From positions 50,028 to 114,027 of the forward strand of contig JABANN010000034.1 in the NCBI GenBank assembly GCA_013115125.1: a DNA stretch of 64,000 nt, in the 5' to 3' direction. The DNA comes from Perkinsus olseni (Eukaryota; Perkinsozoa; Perkinsida). The notes beneath the pieces were generated by a model. It saw only the letters and a program-made list of their open reading frames with translations. It was not told the origin of the DNA and made no database searches. Shown here piece after piece: positions 34,592 through 45,264 of this stretch. Each line of letters opens with the position of its first letter. Positions within the stretch are counted from its first letter, which is position 1. A program made the position numbers and the translations under genes.

Positions 34592-35089
34592 CTACTCCAT
34601 ACCGACGGGGAGGGCATCGGTGATACCTAGCATGCCAATGAATGCACTCCAGGTCTCGTAAGCCGGGCCATTCACCCCTATGGCACTGTGGAGCTGGCCC
34701 CTCGAGAACCAACCCGCCTCTTCGGGCTCAGGCGCCGTGGGAGCTTCTCTGCTACCACTGCGACCTAGCAGTAAAGACGTAATGGAGCCACAAGCTGAAT
34801 AGGAGGCACAACGCGATAAAGCAAACACGGCAGAATCTGCTGCACTCACCCCGATTCTTAGGAGGCTGCGACGACACGACCCGTCGCTCCTCATTGGGAC
34901 TCAGATCATGAGGACTGTACTTGAGATCCGCCGTGACCGTCTGTGTCTCGTCAGATGGCGAGCTAGGATGATCCTAAAATCATAAGCTATGACAACACAA
35001 CTCTGGCGAGACATCTCTCGAAAGCTCAAGACCAGAAGGCCCCGATTGCCTTCAACAACTTTTTGTGGTAAATCGTCAATCAGCAGCAT
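34592..35089 (-). CDS. Unresolved small gene or gene fragment
   Basis: An ATG at 35089 opens MLLIDDLPQKVVEGNRGLL. After a possible acceptor near 34975 a polar segment follows (SSPSDETQTVTADLKYS, SPNEERRVVSSQPPKN), then a segment ending at 34592 with APEPEEAGWFSRGQLHSAIG. PE.EEAGWFSR loosely recalls the end of Nudix hydrolase domains, but no Nudix box (GX5EX7REUXEEXGU) was found. The intron chain is not proven. It may be a small unrecognised gene or a decayed one. Confidence 0.3.
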
Positions 35090-35267
35090 CAGAATTACGT
35101 TACGCAGACAGGCAGCAATGAGATAATTTAATCATTAATATAATTTCCTATCCAAGTAATGGTGCGATAATGTATTAGTTAACTGTGGCAGCAATGTTGT
35201 TATGTTGTTGACAGTAGTGGAAGATCGCCCCGCTCTCATTGGATACATCTCGATATCATCAACATTT

Positions 35268-37983
35268 CTATACCTTCTTGCATCGCTTTTCGGCCATCAC
35301 AAGAACTTTGTCCCACTTCTGTTTGTTGCGACTGTCGGGCAAGCGCTGGTAGTTCCTGAAGACTCGCTGCTGCTCATCATGAACCTTCACAAACATGAAA
35401 GACGCACCTCACTAACGCTCCGTAAATCTGTTCGCATAGTTCCGTAGTGGGCGCCAAACGAAGTGCAGTGGACATGACGAAAACACCGTATCTGAGGCTC
35501 AAGTGCCACCATTATGGGAAAACTCCAGTGAACCTACGCGCTGTTCATAAGAGTTATCATGGCTGCATTTTGGCACGAGGTGTTTCCGTAGTCAATCAAG
35601 CGGTGGATCAGCATTACACCTGATAATGAAACATAATTTACTCGAGTAGAACCGGGTGAACAGCAGCCTGGCTTACGCATATCATCTGGTGAGACTTTGA
35701 GGGCTGTCTCAACAACATTAGATGCAAACTTGTGGATAGCCATCGATATGATACTTTCAGATATCTTCGTGATGATGTCCGAACAAACTTCTGGGCCCTG
35801 GCAGTGGTGACGTGCCAATATCGACCGAGCAAACCATGCGACCCCTACCCAAATTTCCAAAGCGTGCTGAACAGCGTAGTTAGCATACGGATTCTCAACA
35901 AAGTACCTGACAAGATTGACAAGATATGATCCGAGCTCAGCCTGACTTCTAAGGACTCACTGTAGCTTGTTCAGCATCTTTGACTTGTATTTCTCTACGT
36001 ATGAGCCATCACCGTACCACGGCGCATGAGATATGCACTTCTTCACAACACCAAGCCCGTTTGGGTCGCCTGAGTAAGCGGATCCGAGTTCTTTGAAATT
36101 CGCCACAGCCTCGACACCATACCAGCAAGAGCTTCCAAGTTCCTGTAAATATCGTCGAAAATGAAACCAAAATCAGCCATAGGCAGATGGCTATATTCCT
36201 TGCCAGGCCCATCAGGGGTGCACTTGGTGATAGTTTGTTGTAGGACCTGAAGAGTCGCATATCGCGACCACCAACCTTAGCTCAATGCCAGCGTTGTCTC
36301 ACGTGAGTCGCATGAACATCTAAAGCCATCTTATTAACGTTGTCGTGGAGTGTCTCTGCCAGCAGTGCATGTTCTTGGGGAGTTTGCATACACGCTATCA
36401 ATGCCTGCAATGATTACAGCGTCAAGAACACGGTGAGAGGCACAGAGCGGCGACCAACCTGAAGAGAGTGGGTTCCACGACGGTCTTGAGAGATATAGAC
36501 TATGTTCTCCAGGACCTGACATCGACGAATCTGAACTGGCTAAAGGATCTGAGCACATCCACTCACATTGCGGAGCAAAGCAATCCTTTGTTCAGCTGAA
36601 GAAACCTGGAATAGCTGTTGGCACATATAGTTAGCATACGTATCACACATTATGCGTGATAACACCTGCAGAAAACAACCACCATGATGGCGAGTTGTAT
36701 ACTCAACAACGGGAGTTTAAGCCGAGAAGCCGAGAGACCTAGAAGAGCACTGCCCGAAAAGGGGAGACGAGGAGCGCAGACCGGACGCAAATCTACGCCA
36801 GGTAGGAATGCAGGCTATTCTCACAGAAAACGGACCACAGGCCACTTCAGCTTAGCGCACAGAGGATGAAAGCCGAAAATATCCGAAAATATTTACGATG
36901 GAAGCAAGAGTGATGAGGTCGTCACGTTGGACAAGAGCTAGACGATCGATTTCCTTACCGGTTGTATCTCATGGATGATAGCATCAATAAGCTTCTCCAG
37001 CTCCTCATGCGATCCCCCGTCCGCAGCACTAGCTGAGGTGTCCGAGATCAATTTCTGCAGGACACGACTGCCGCTACGATCCATGGCCATCTCGAGAATC
37101 TTGTCCCGTATCTAAGACCGATACCACACATGGCACATCATCCACAAACTCCACCGCAAGGGCCCACCTCATCCAAAGTGACACTGGGCGTGTTGTGATT
37201 GTGGCTCGCACCTCCTCCCTTCAGCTTTCCTCCAGTAGCGCCTGTGATGTGACACAGTCCATATCCTGACTCCGCACGAACGTCCTACTGCAAGGCGTCG
37301 TTGAAGTCCTCTGGGAAGCTGCGTCACTCGCAGCATAACCCGTATTGGACGACCCATGACGGAGGAGTATCGAAGGCCAAGGGCTCGAGCCACTGACGAT
37401 ACAACAGTAACAACCAAAACACGATTCAGTACTCTCTTACCTGCTACTACGATGACCCTGCGGAGTCGACACTTCGTCGGCGAGCATTTGACTGTACATT
37501 CTGCTGCTACTGCTGGCAGGGGGCCTCGAATGATACGCCGAATGAGCGTGAGAGAGACGAAAAATATCTAACCCAAGAAGAGGCGATGATCGAAGAACAA
37601 GCAAAACCAGACATCATACCCCGAGGTGTCCCTGAAGTCCCATCATTCTGCATCATCGAAGGGCTCGAACCCTGCGGACCTCCTCGACTCGATCCTGCCA
37701 CCCTGTTTAGCTGGGGTGTGCTATATCCCACTCGAGTCTGGTCACTAGGGGTATTCGCGAGAGGCGAGGACAACGATGACATCACCGGACTGCTCGCTAT
37801 GTGACGAAACATACAAGAACTGAGGGAGACACAAGTTGCTGAGCGAGGGAAAATCGGAGGACCAACCTGTCATAACTAGCTAATCCACCGTCTTGTAAAT
37901 GAGATCCATTTGCCGGCGACACTGGCGACGACAGGACTCCACGCAAATAATAGTATCCATCATCCTGTGAATAAAGATGATGA

Positions 37984-38014
<31 letters not shown>

Positions 38015-39291
38015 GGTGGAGCTGGGAGCCCTCAAATGCGCGATAAGGCGAGGTAGTAGACGACACTGCATCGTAACCCGAAAACGGGGACCGGACGTCC
38101 GGAAGTGGGGCTGTTGCGGCCTGGAAGGATACGACTCACTAGAGCTAGGTAACTTCCGATGGCTCACCATTGGATGTCCGCTCCCAGAGGCGCTCCACCC
38201 ACCACCGGCGGCGGGAGGTGTACCAGGAGCCCAACGCCCTGGACCGACGGCACTAGCAGACGGCGTTCGAGAAGGAGCAGTCCCTCCTTGAAGGGACCTG
38301 TGAATGAGAGACACTCGACGATGCCATGCGCAGACAACTAACTTGCCTTTCAATGGACGCGATAGCGTGCCAGTCACTCGGTGAAGTGTTGGTACTACTG
38401 GCAACACCGGAGTTATTAGAGGGAGCCGTCACAGTAGAACCAGATGATGAGGTAAACACAGGACCACCATCACCAACAGCACCACCACCGACTCGAAAAC
38501 TGGACCCACTTGCCATACCAGGCATAATCCCCGGTGGACTGAGAAGGCAGTGAGATAGCGCGAGCGACCATCAGTTCTCACTACGCAATGAATCAAATCG
38601 CTCATCGCAAAAAAATCACGAAGACAGTCGGAATCGATGCAGGGAAATAGCGAGGAGGATAGTAGCCAAATACGAAGAGCCTTGACGGTTCACTACGCTG
38701 TGCTGCCACTGTCATGTTGTTCACGACCACTAGTCCTCGTCAGAGAGCCTGCAGCTCCTGGAGCTCGAACGGGACGATCGCTAGCCTTCGGTGTCCAGAT
38801 CGACGCCTGCAGACCAGACAAATCCGTCGCCTGAAAAGAAGACTGAACATAAAAATACAGTGAAACGAGGTAAGATAGGCCAAGACGCGCACGCGTGCAC
38901 CAGGATCATGATGTTGAACATCGCACTCACCATTGATGACAGAGGTGACTGTAGACCAGGCGGCCCGAACTGCTCTACCGCAGCCTGAGTGGGCGAGCCA
39001 CTGCTGCTGTCTGATGAACGCTCGGTGCCGGCAAATATCTCACGAATAGAACTTGGAATCTGAGGAGAAAATCTCGATAACAGCTCTCATAGACGCAAAA
39101 ATCAACCAATACGATTCATAACGAAGCGACTAAGTGCAAAAAGAACGGAAATACGAGGCACATGATGTGAAACGACGAATAAGTGCTAATGGTGGAGTAG
39201 ACGACGAGAAAACAGACTCGGACGAAACAGCCAAAAGCGATAAATAACAAGCGGAAGGGCCTTCGAGACGAACCTCGATAGTATGGGACAT
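35268..39291 (-). CDS. Pumilio/PUF-family RNA-binding protein
   Basis: Sequence-specific binder of mRNA 3' UTRs that controls stability or translation. The N-terminal half (39291 to about 37100) is low complexity, as in PUF proteins: SIREIFAGTERSSDSSSGSP, a Gly/Ser/Thr-rich exon at about 38350-38520, a Gln tract followed by His (about 37980-38025) and Ser/Pro/Met-rich exons. PUF repeats start near 37110 with KILEMAMDRSGSRVLQKLI and continue to about 35250, for example VNKMALDVHATHV, NPYANYAVQHALE and ISMAIHKFASNVVETALK. The C-terminus is KWDKVLVMAEKRCKKV and the stop is at 35268. Many short introns. MSHTIE at 39291 is the likely start, but the frame is open to 39477. Exon edges are approximate; family assignment is good. 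Confidence 0.8.
37985..38016. repeat. Triplet microsatellite (GTT)n / CAA on coding strand
   Basis: An uninterrupted run of about ten GTT triplets, read on the minus strand as CAA, encodes the Gln tract of the PUF protein. Pure triplet runs of this kind are length-variable. Confidence 0.9.
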
Positions 39292-40167
39292 AATGGTGTC
39301 AATGTTAGCCGAGTGATTGAAGAGAATAGAGGGACGTTTGGCTACCGACGAGGGAGATAAATACACAACTGCAAGGAGAGGAGCACGTGACAAGGACCCA
39401 ACTTCAGAGGGCAGCCTCATTGAAAGGGCTGAGCTAAATCCCTTGTGGAGCAGTGTCAACAGGGAGCGTCTCAGCATCTACCATACTAGTAGAAGGCAGA
39501 GGCAGACAGAAGAGGGTTATTGAGAACGCCGGGTAAATCCATAGCTGGTGATGTAGCTGAGAAACGCGGAAGTCGGCTACGATAGGGCTTCCTCTGGGCT
39601 CAGTGGCGACCTGTCGTCAAAGGTTGATGGTAGAGAGGGCCTCTGAGGGTTATGGAGGGGTCATACCACCCCTGAGAGATGGGGTATTACTTCGATTGAC
39701 GGGCCAACAAAGCACGAGATGATGGACAGTTTGAACGGAAACACTGTTTGTGGCGCGGAGAGATGACGTAAGTTTTCAAGATTCTAGCTTCCTTCACGCA
39801 AGATACAATTTGGGCGCGCGCTAAGTAACTTGCGCTCTATGCAGCGTTTTTAGCCAATCGTCATTCTTTTGGAACCGATGCCCTTTGCTCGTCATGGATG
39901 GGGGTAATGCTGCTCCGCTATTCTTTCTCAGTTTCCTTGCCCCTTGCGCTTCTTTTATTCCCATTCACTCAGTTTTCTACGTCACGGCGCCACGGAATAC
40001 GACGGAAAAATGAGATGAGGTGTAATAAATGTCGGTGGGCCCTTCAGGATTTATGATCTATCCTTCACGATGGATAGTCTCCGCATTGAATGCCGGTCGC
40101 TGTTTCGTAAACTAGTGTAACGCAACACAGAGGGATGTTGAGGAAACAATGGGGGTAACAACAATGA
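39292..40167. other. Intergenic, no supported gene
   Basis: About 880 bp between the likely PUF start and the TFIIA stop. Short frames only. It probably contains the PUF promoter and the TFIIA 3' UTR. Confidence 0.4.
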
Positions 40168-40844
40168 TCACCACTCGTCATCATCATCGTCATCAGCAAC
40201 GCCCCAGCCAGACTGAATGCAACAGGATCCAGAGGGCTCACGCTGAGAACGCCGCTCACCCGTTGCGGTCCACCGCGCCCCTTGTTCTTCCGCCGACCCT
40301 TGATGATAGGCTCGCCCTAAAAAGTACAACAGTTCTTGGTAATTACGGAGGGCTCCACCTACCGTCCCGATCAAGCCAATGCTTGGCCCTCCCAAAGGAC
40401 AGATGGCATTAGAGCGAGCATCTTGGAGACTGAAGTCCGGATAGGAGAATGTTAGTTCCCACTCCCCAGCGTTGTATCTGACCATGGGCCATGCTCCCTT
40501 CGCTTCACCACCGAGATCCTTTCACCTGTACATCCCTATCATCCCGTTTCGCACAACGATTCTTCTCTCGGCCGTTGGCGTGTCGTCAAATTCCGCCAAG
40601 AGCTCCTCGAAGGCAATACCGACGAGAGTATCGGCCTGGCAGATCAGGATTCCTTCAAAGGCTCACTGCCGTTCACTACCTCTGCCCCCGTTAAAGTCCC
40701 CTTAGCTGTCATCTCTTCCATGACACCTCGTAAGCCTTGAATCAAAGAGCATCGCTCCGCTAGATATTTACCCTCTTTGGGCGGGTTCATTGACCAACCT
40801 TCATTACGAGACGACGATGATGGGGAGGATGGTGGAGCACTCAT
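40168..40844 (-). CDS. GTF2A2: TFIIA gamma (small) subunit-like protein (163 aa)
   Basis: The small subunit of TFIIA stabilises TBP on promoter DNA for RNA polymerase II. Five exons join in phase: 40680-40844, 40526-40635, 40363-40477, 40260-40316 and 40168-40212. They give 163 residues. The core aligns with TFIIA gamma: a helical part (SLIQGLRGVMEEMTAKGTLT, FEELLAEFDD), then RNGMIGMYRYNAGEWELTF, matching the family's RGSL.TYR...WTF beta-barrel strand. Family members are usually about 105-125 residues. This one has a Ser/Pro-rich N-terminal leader and an added tail of a basic block (IIKGRRKNKGRGG) and a run of six Asp (GVADDDDDDEW). Introns are 43-50 nt. The identification rests on the motif pattern in a short, variable family. 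Confidence 0.7.
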
Positions 40845-40896
40845 CGTTGGACCGAAGAAGCACTGTCATATGAGAGTGAGCATAACGTCAGGACGA

Positions 40897-41925
40897 TCAG
40901 GTGTCAGCTAGACAAACATGCGGAACAAGAGGCGAACATGAGCAAGGAGCCGTCGACGAGTTGCTGCAACTGCAGCGAGGACTCAGAGACAAAATGAAGC
41001 AGTTGGGATTCGCTATCGCCACCAGGCACCCCGCGGTCAAGACCCCCCCCTCAGTAAACTCGATCAACACCTCTTGGGCGCTATCAGCTGTACAGCTTTT
41101 GTTATGATCCATGAAATCACCGTCTGAACGTACGACCTTGATTGAATTGTAGAAGGTTGGTCGCCGACTTGGTAGTGCCTGCATTACGCTGTAAACTGAA
41201 CCTGAGCACGACTCTCCTCTCTGACCGCCGTGCCTCCACTCACGTGGATCCAACACCACAGTCATATCCTCGCTCCGATGCCAAAGCAGCGCTAGTAAAT
41301 TTAGATGTGGTCGCCTTGAGGCCCCCCGTGGCTCTTCGCGTCGATTCCCGCATGCCACCAACCAGATATCGGAATTGGCCGTTTACTAAGCCCAGTTGGC
41401 GCTCCAGATTGGTGGCCAACGCCTCCCGATGAGTCTTGTCGGACTCCAAGATTTTCATCTGTCGATTGAGCCGGGCGATCGCTTCGTTTGTCTTCGACAG
41501 TTGATCCTTCTTGATGGCCACCTCCTCGATCGCCATGTCACGTCGTTTGCGGTAGTTAACGACGGACTCAAACAAGGCATCAACCTTCTGCTGGAAAACT
41601 TTACAGTTCTTGCCCGCCTCTCGGAGTTTTGTCTAAAGCAGCAGCGTATCACACACTGCTAGGTTCGTCCAGAGCTGTCGATGACTCGACGACGGACCAT
41701 ACCCAGCGCACGACGAAGAAACGAATTCCGACAGCGCGTATGCGTACCAGTCGCCATCAGCTGAACTGGACGTCCCACGAGAGCCATGGCCAAACATACT
41801 AGCCAAGTTACATTTCCTGATAGCTCTATCAAATCTTTCTCCAGAGAGGGGGGCCCTATCACCTGTAACGCTGCGGCTTCCTCGGCCGTTAGAGGCGCCT
41901 CCTTATCACGGGACGCCGCTGACAT
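40897..41925 (-). CDS. Coiled-coil protein, unknown function
   Basis: Exon 1 (41812-41925) begins MSAASRDKEAPLTAEEAAAL and joins in phase, across a roughly 180-nt intron, to a long exon from 41632. That exon holds a clear heptad coiled coil (FQQKVDALFESVVNYRKRRD, KKDQLSKTNEAIARLNRQMK, REALATNLERQLGLVNG) and then a Ser/Thr/Arg-rich part to about 41240. A further exon begins near 41196 (FSLQRNAGTTKSATNLLQF). The 3' exons down to 40897 are uncertain: two frames compete, one of them Gln/Leu-rich. No family recognised; size and shape fit a cytoskeletal or tethering subunit. Confidence 0.55.
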
Positions 41926-42145
41926 CGTTTACCGAGTGCCAAACTGCCCTCGTCCCGCCTACTATGATGAACTCAAGCATATGATCACACTCTCTGTCCA
42001 GAAGCGATTAACCGTAGATACAACAGCAACAAGCAGCAGGCTACTACTAATGATACAGTAACTGAGTCTTCGCCATCATCATCAACACCATCACTCCGAG
42101 TAATCGTTCAAAAGGCCTCATAAAGGCACCAACTACGAGTAAACG

Positions 42146-44894
42146 TTAACTTCGACTAGCCACCCAAACCTGCGCCTCTCCTGTGACACCGTCGTTGCCC
42201 AGCACCAGCAGGTCATCATCTCTATACGCACAGTCCTTCAAGTCAAGATTGTCGCTCGATATGGGTCCGGTGAAGTTAGATGCTCCCGACCAAACGCCTC
42301 GACTCGTCCAAGTGAGCAGCTCACCCTTGTCTGTCACCACAGCCGCTGCCCCATCAGATGAGCCACATGCTCCCACGGGCTTGCCGGACACCAAGTCGTA
42401 GGGCACGTGCAATTGGGACGTCCTCACGCCGTTAACGCTACGATACACATTGCCGCTGTTAACCGAGTACTTCACATTTTGAACACCCACGTCAGCAGGC
42501 TCATCGTGCAGTCGACCACCGATAGCAGGGAATGACCACTTGTTATTGAACTCATCGCCTAGTATCAAACTAGAGTCCACCACATCTACTGTAGTCGGGT
42601 AGAAGAACGGGCCAGGCTCTAGGAGATTGAGTCGGCTACTCTCGAAGGTGACACAGGAGTCCTCCAACCTACGATGCTCCTCCTCGCCACCCTCTTCCAC
42701 CAAGCCAGCCTTATTGTTCCACCCCCAGCTTGTTGCGCCAGCAGCTACAGCGCAGGTGTAACCCACACCGAAGAGCCATAGGGCGGCCACAACGGCACCA
42801 CCGGCCTTGTAGATCCTCCAAGGCAGTATCTTAGCCTTTGCGGAATTCTCACGGAAGGTCTTAGTCAGGCTTGGCTTCTCCTCTGCTTGCAGAGCTCGAC
42901 CCATAGCCAGTGCATCAGCCTCACGCGTGATACCGCGGCCAATGCGGTAGGGCGCACCGGAGCTGGTACTTCCACTATTGGGGACAGCAGTAGAGGAAGA
43001 CGATGATGCTTGGGAGCCTTCTGGGATGGAGCTGAGAGATCGTCCCAACTCCCTCGTCTTCTGCTTGTGGATCTTCTGAGCTAACTTCACCGAGCCGGTC
43101 TGACGAGAACAGCAATCGACCGAAGTAGGAATCGGTTCGCGGCAGGAGCTTACCTGTGGAATGAGCTCGGAGACCGGCGCCTCTTGTTTGGTCACCGTGT
43201 CCATGTGCCTCATCTTGCGTTGCTTCTGTTCCTCATCCAAGCCGAGGACGTCGATCGACATTATCATCGAGAACTTGGTCGGGAGATCTCCATCCGGTTC
43301 AAGGCCTGGAAAAGCAATCCAACTCACGCTCATACAAAGAGGACTTAGGTCTCGAGTCTGAGAGGCCAACATCCGAAGTCTGGGAAGAGCCAAAGACACA
43401 CGAGGAAGTCTCTACTAAAGGCATCCCGCACCCACCCAGGCTGATGAAGTAGCCGATGAACAAGAAGTGGAGGAAGTAGATGATGGGTGTGAGGATGTTG
43501 ACCGTCTCTATCCAGCCCTCATGATCTCCAGGAACCCCTCTCTCCATTCTAATACGATAAGTGATGTCGAATGTGGCAGCAAAGCCGGCTAGGATGGGAC
43601 CTGAAACAAAGAGGACGTAACGACTGCTGAGGACTCCTTCTCCTCCCGGTGTACCGGAGACTTGCAATAGAGTCAGACTCCAATGCTCCAGAGGTGACAG
43701 GAGGAGGTTCATTCTCTCATGGATGAGGTCGAAGGTGAGCATGAGGAGGATGAAGATCCACGGACCCCAGAAGTTGTAGGCAATGAAGTAGAACATGAGC
43801 CCCATGTAACTGAGGAAGCGGCATCAAGGCAGCCCTGCGCTTACAACTATCGGTCGAGCTTCTGATGACGCGACCAGCTATCCCACTTACCAGAGCACGT
43901 TGACGAGCTGGTTAGTTCCAAGAACCATGAATACTCGGGCATACGCGTCGAACCCTTGCCAATGCTCCTTAAGGCGGTTAAACAAATAGAAGTGCTCTAC
44001 GAAGATGTTGTAGTCCGTAGCGATGTCCCTGCAAAAGGGAAGTAGGACCATATCCTCTCCCAAAGGATCCTACTCGGTCGCCGCATTGCTTTCGAGGATC
44101 TTCGGAGCCGCCTCTCGAAGCTCCTTATCCTCCTTAGCCCGAGCTCCCTTCACCGGCATGAAACTGAGTAGGTCAGACTCATCGACGCCACACACCAGTT
44201 GCCGATCCTACTTGGACACGACCGGTATCCTAAACATAGTATCGAGGCCCTTCCGTTCGTAGTTCCTGAGGTCCGCGCATGCTGAGTTGATCTGCTCCTG
44301 GCCGGGGACGGGCAGACGCATCCATTGTGTCAACAGACGCACGGCGAAGGTCTGCGGTGAGAAGAAATACAAAGCTATTCGGGAGACGTTGAGATGGTCC
44401 AACCTGTGCTGTGATAGATGCGTGGATGGAGAACCAGATGGACATAACCAGAAAGAATACAGCACTGGCCAGGTTGAGGGCCCACAGGAAGATCAGCCAT
44501 GACGGGGTTCCCTCCTCAGGCCTGAGACACTCTTACTACAAACCAACGCCTACAGTCGGCAGCTGCTGCACCCACGTTTTGGCTTCATAGTAGAAACCCA
44601 TGACGAATCCCAGAGTGAGGGTGTTGATAACGAGATAGTTATCCATCTTGCCGATGGTCAGCTCGAAGAGGTCTCTAAGATCCTCTCGATACAGTTGCAC
44701 CTGCAAAGGACCATCAGACAACCGACTCTCCACTCAAACCACATGACCGAGATGCTCACCTGGTTGACCCTCAGCTTCTGTAACTGGAAGATACGTTCCT
44801 GATTGAGTTCTCGATTGTACTGGTAGGTCTCCCTATTATACATGAACAGCTCGCCGAGGCCTCCCAGTACGGCAGCTACTTCTACGAACACCAT
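42146..44894 (-). CDS. Multi-span membrane protein with large C-terminal ectodomain (paralogue B)
   Basis: Tandem paralogue of the gene at 45265-48543. ATG at 44894. Exon 1 reads ELFMYNRETYQYNRELNQE then FQLQKLRVNQ; the next exon gives VQLYREDLRDLFELTIGKMD and NTLTLGFVMGFYYE. Membrane spans follow (FLWALNLASAVFFLVMSIWF), then IHASITAQ, FAVRLLTQWMRLPVPG and VEHFYLFNRLKEHWQGFDAY. Several more spans (YFIAYNFWGPWIFILLMLTF, ILTPIIYFLHFLFIGYFISL) precede a Ser-rich cytosolic stretch, one last span (GGAVVAALWLFGVGYTCAVA) and a C-terminal domain of about 220 residues with short beta-like repeats, ending at 42146. I associate the YNRE/LYREDL/RLLTQ..RLPVP core with dinozoan proteins of unknown role. 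The 370-bp gap to the upstream copy shows no gene. Confidence 0.75.
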
Positions 44895-45264
44895 GGCGGT
44901 AACCTCAGTAGCAAAACGGGGAGGAAAGGACTGTCCAGAAGAGCAATCGGGAGGCGATACCAAAGGGGCCCGGCAGTTACTCAACATCTGATGGCAGTGG
45001 AAAGAACCACCCACACAAGTGAAGGACCCGTGAAGGACATAGCAGCCCGGAGCTGCCGCATCTAATGCAAGCAAAATGGGTAAGGATTATACGAGAAGGT
45101 CATCGTAGTGGTAGTGCAGGTCGTCGTAGCGGAAGAAGAAATGTACTCAAGTATTCGTACAGTGGGGACGTAACGGTAGCAGCTAGTCACAATGGAACAA
45201 CACAAGTGGGAAGAGGAGAAGGGTGAATCTCCCACTTCAAGCTTCGATACCACTCTAGACATCA

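Noticed and set aside
34592-34894. Nudix hydrolase call from EEAGWFSR.
   Set aside because: Only the loose C-terminal motif is present; the diagnostic Nudix box was not found.
37885-38407. Poly-Asn tract in a minus-strand frame.
   Set aside because: It is the alternative frame of the CAA repeat that encodes the Gln tract of the PUF protein.
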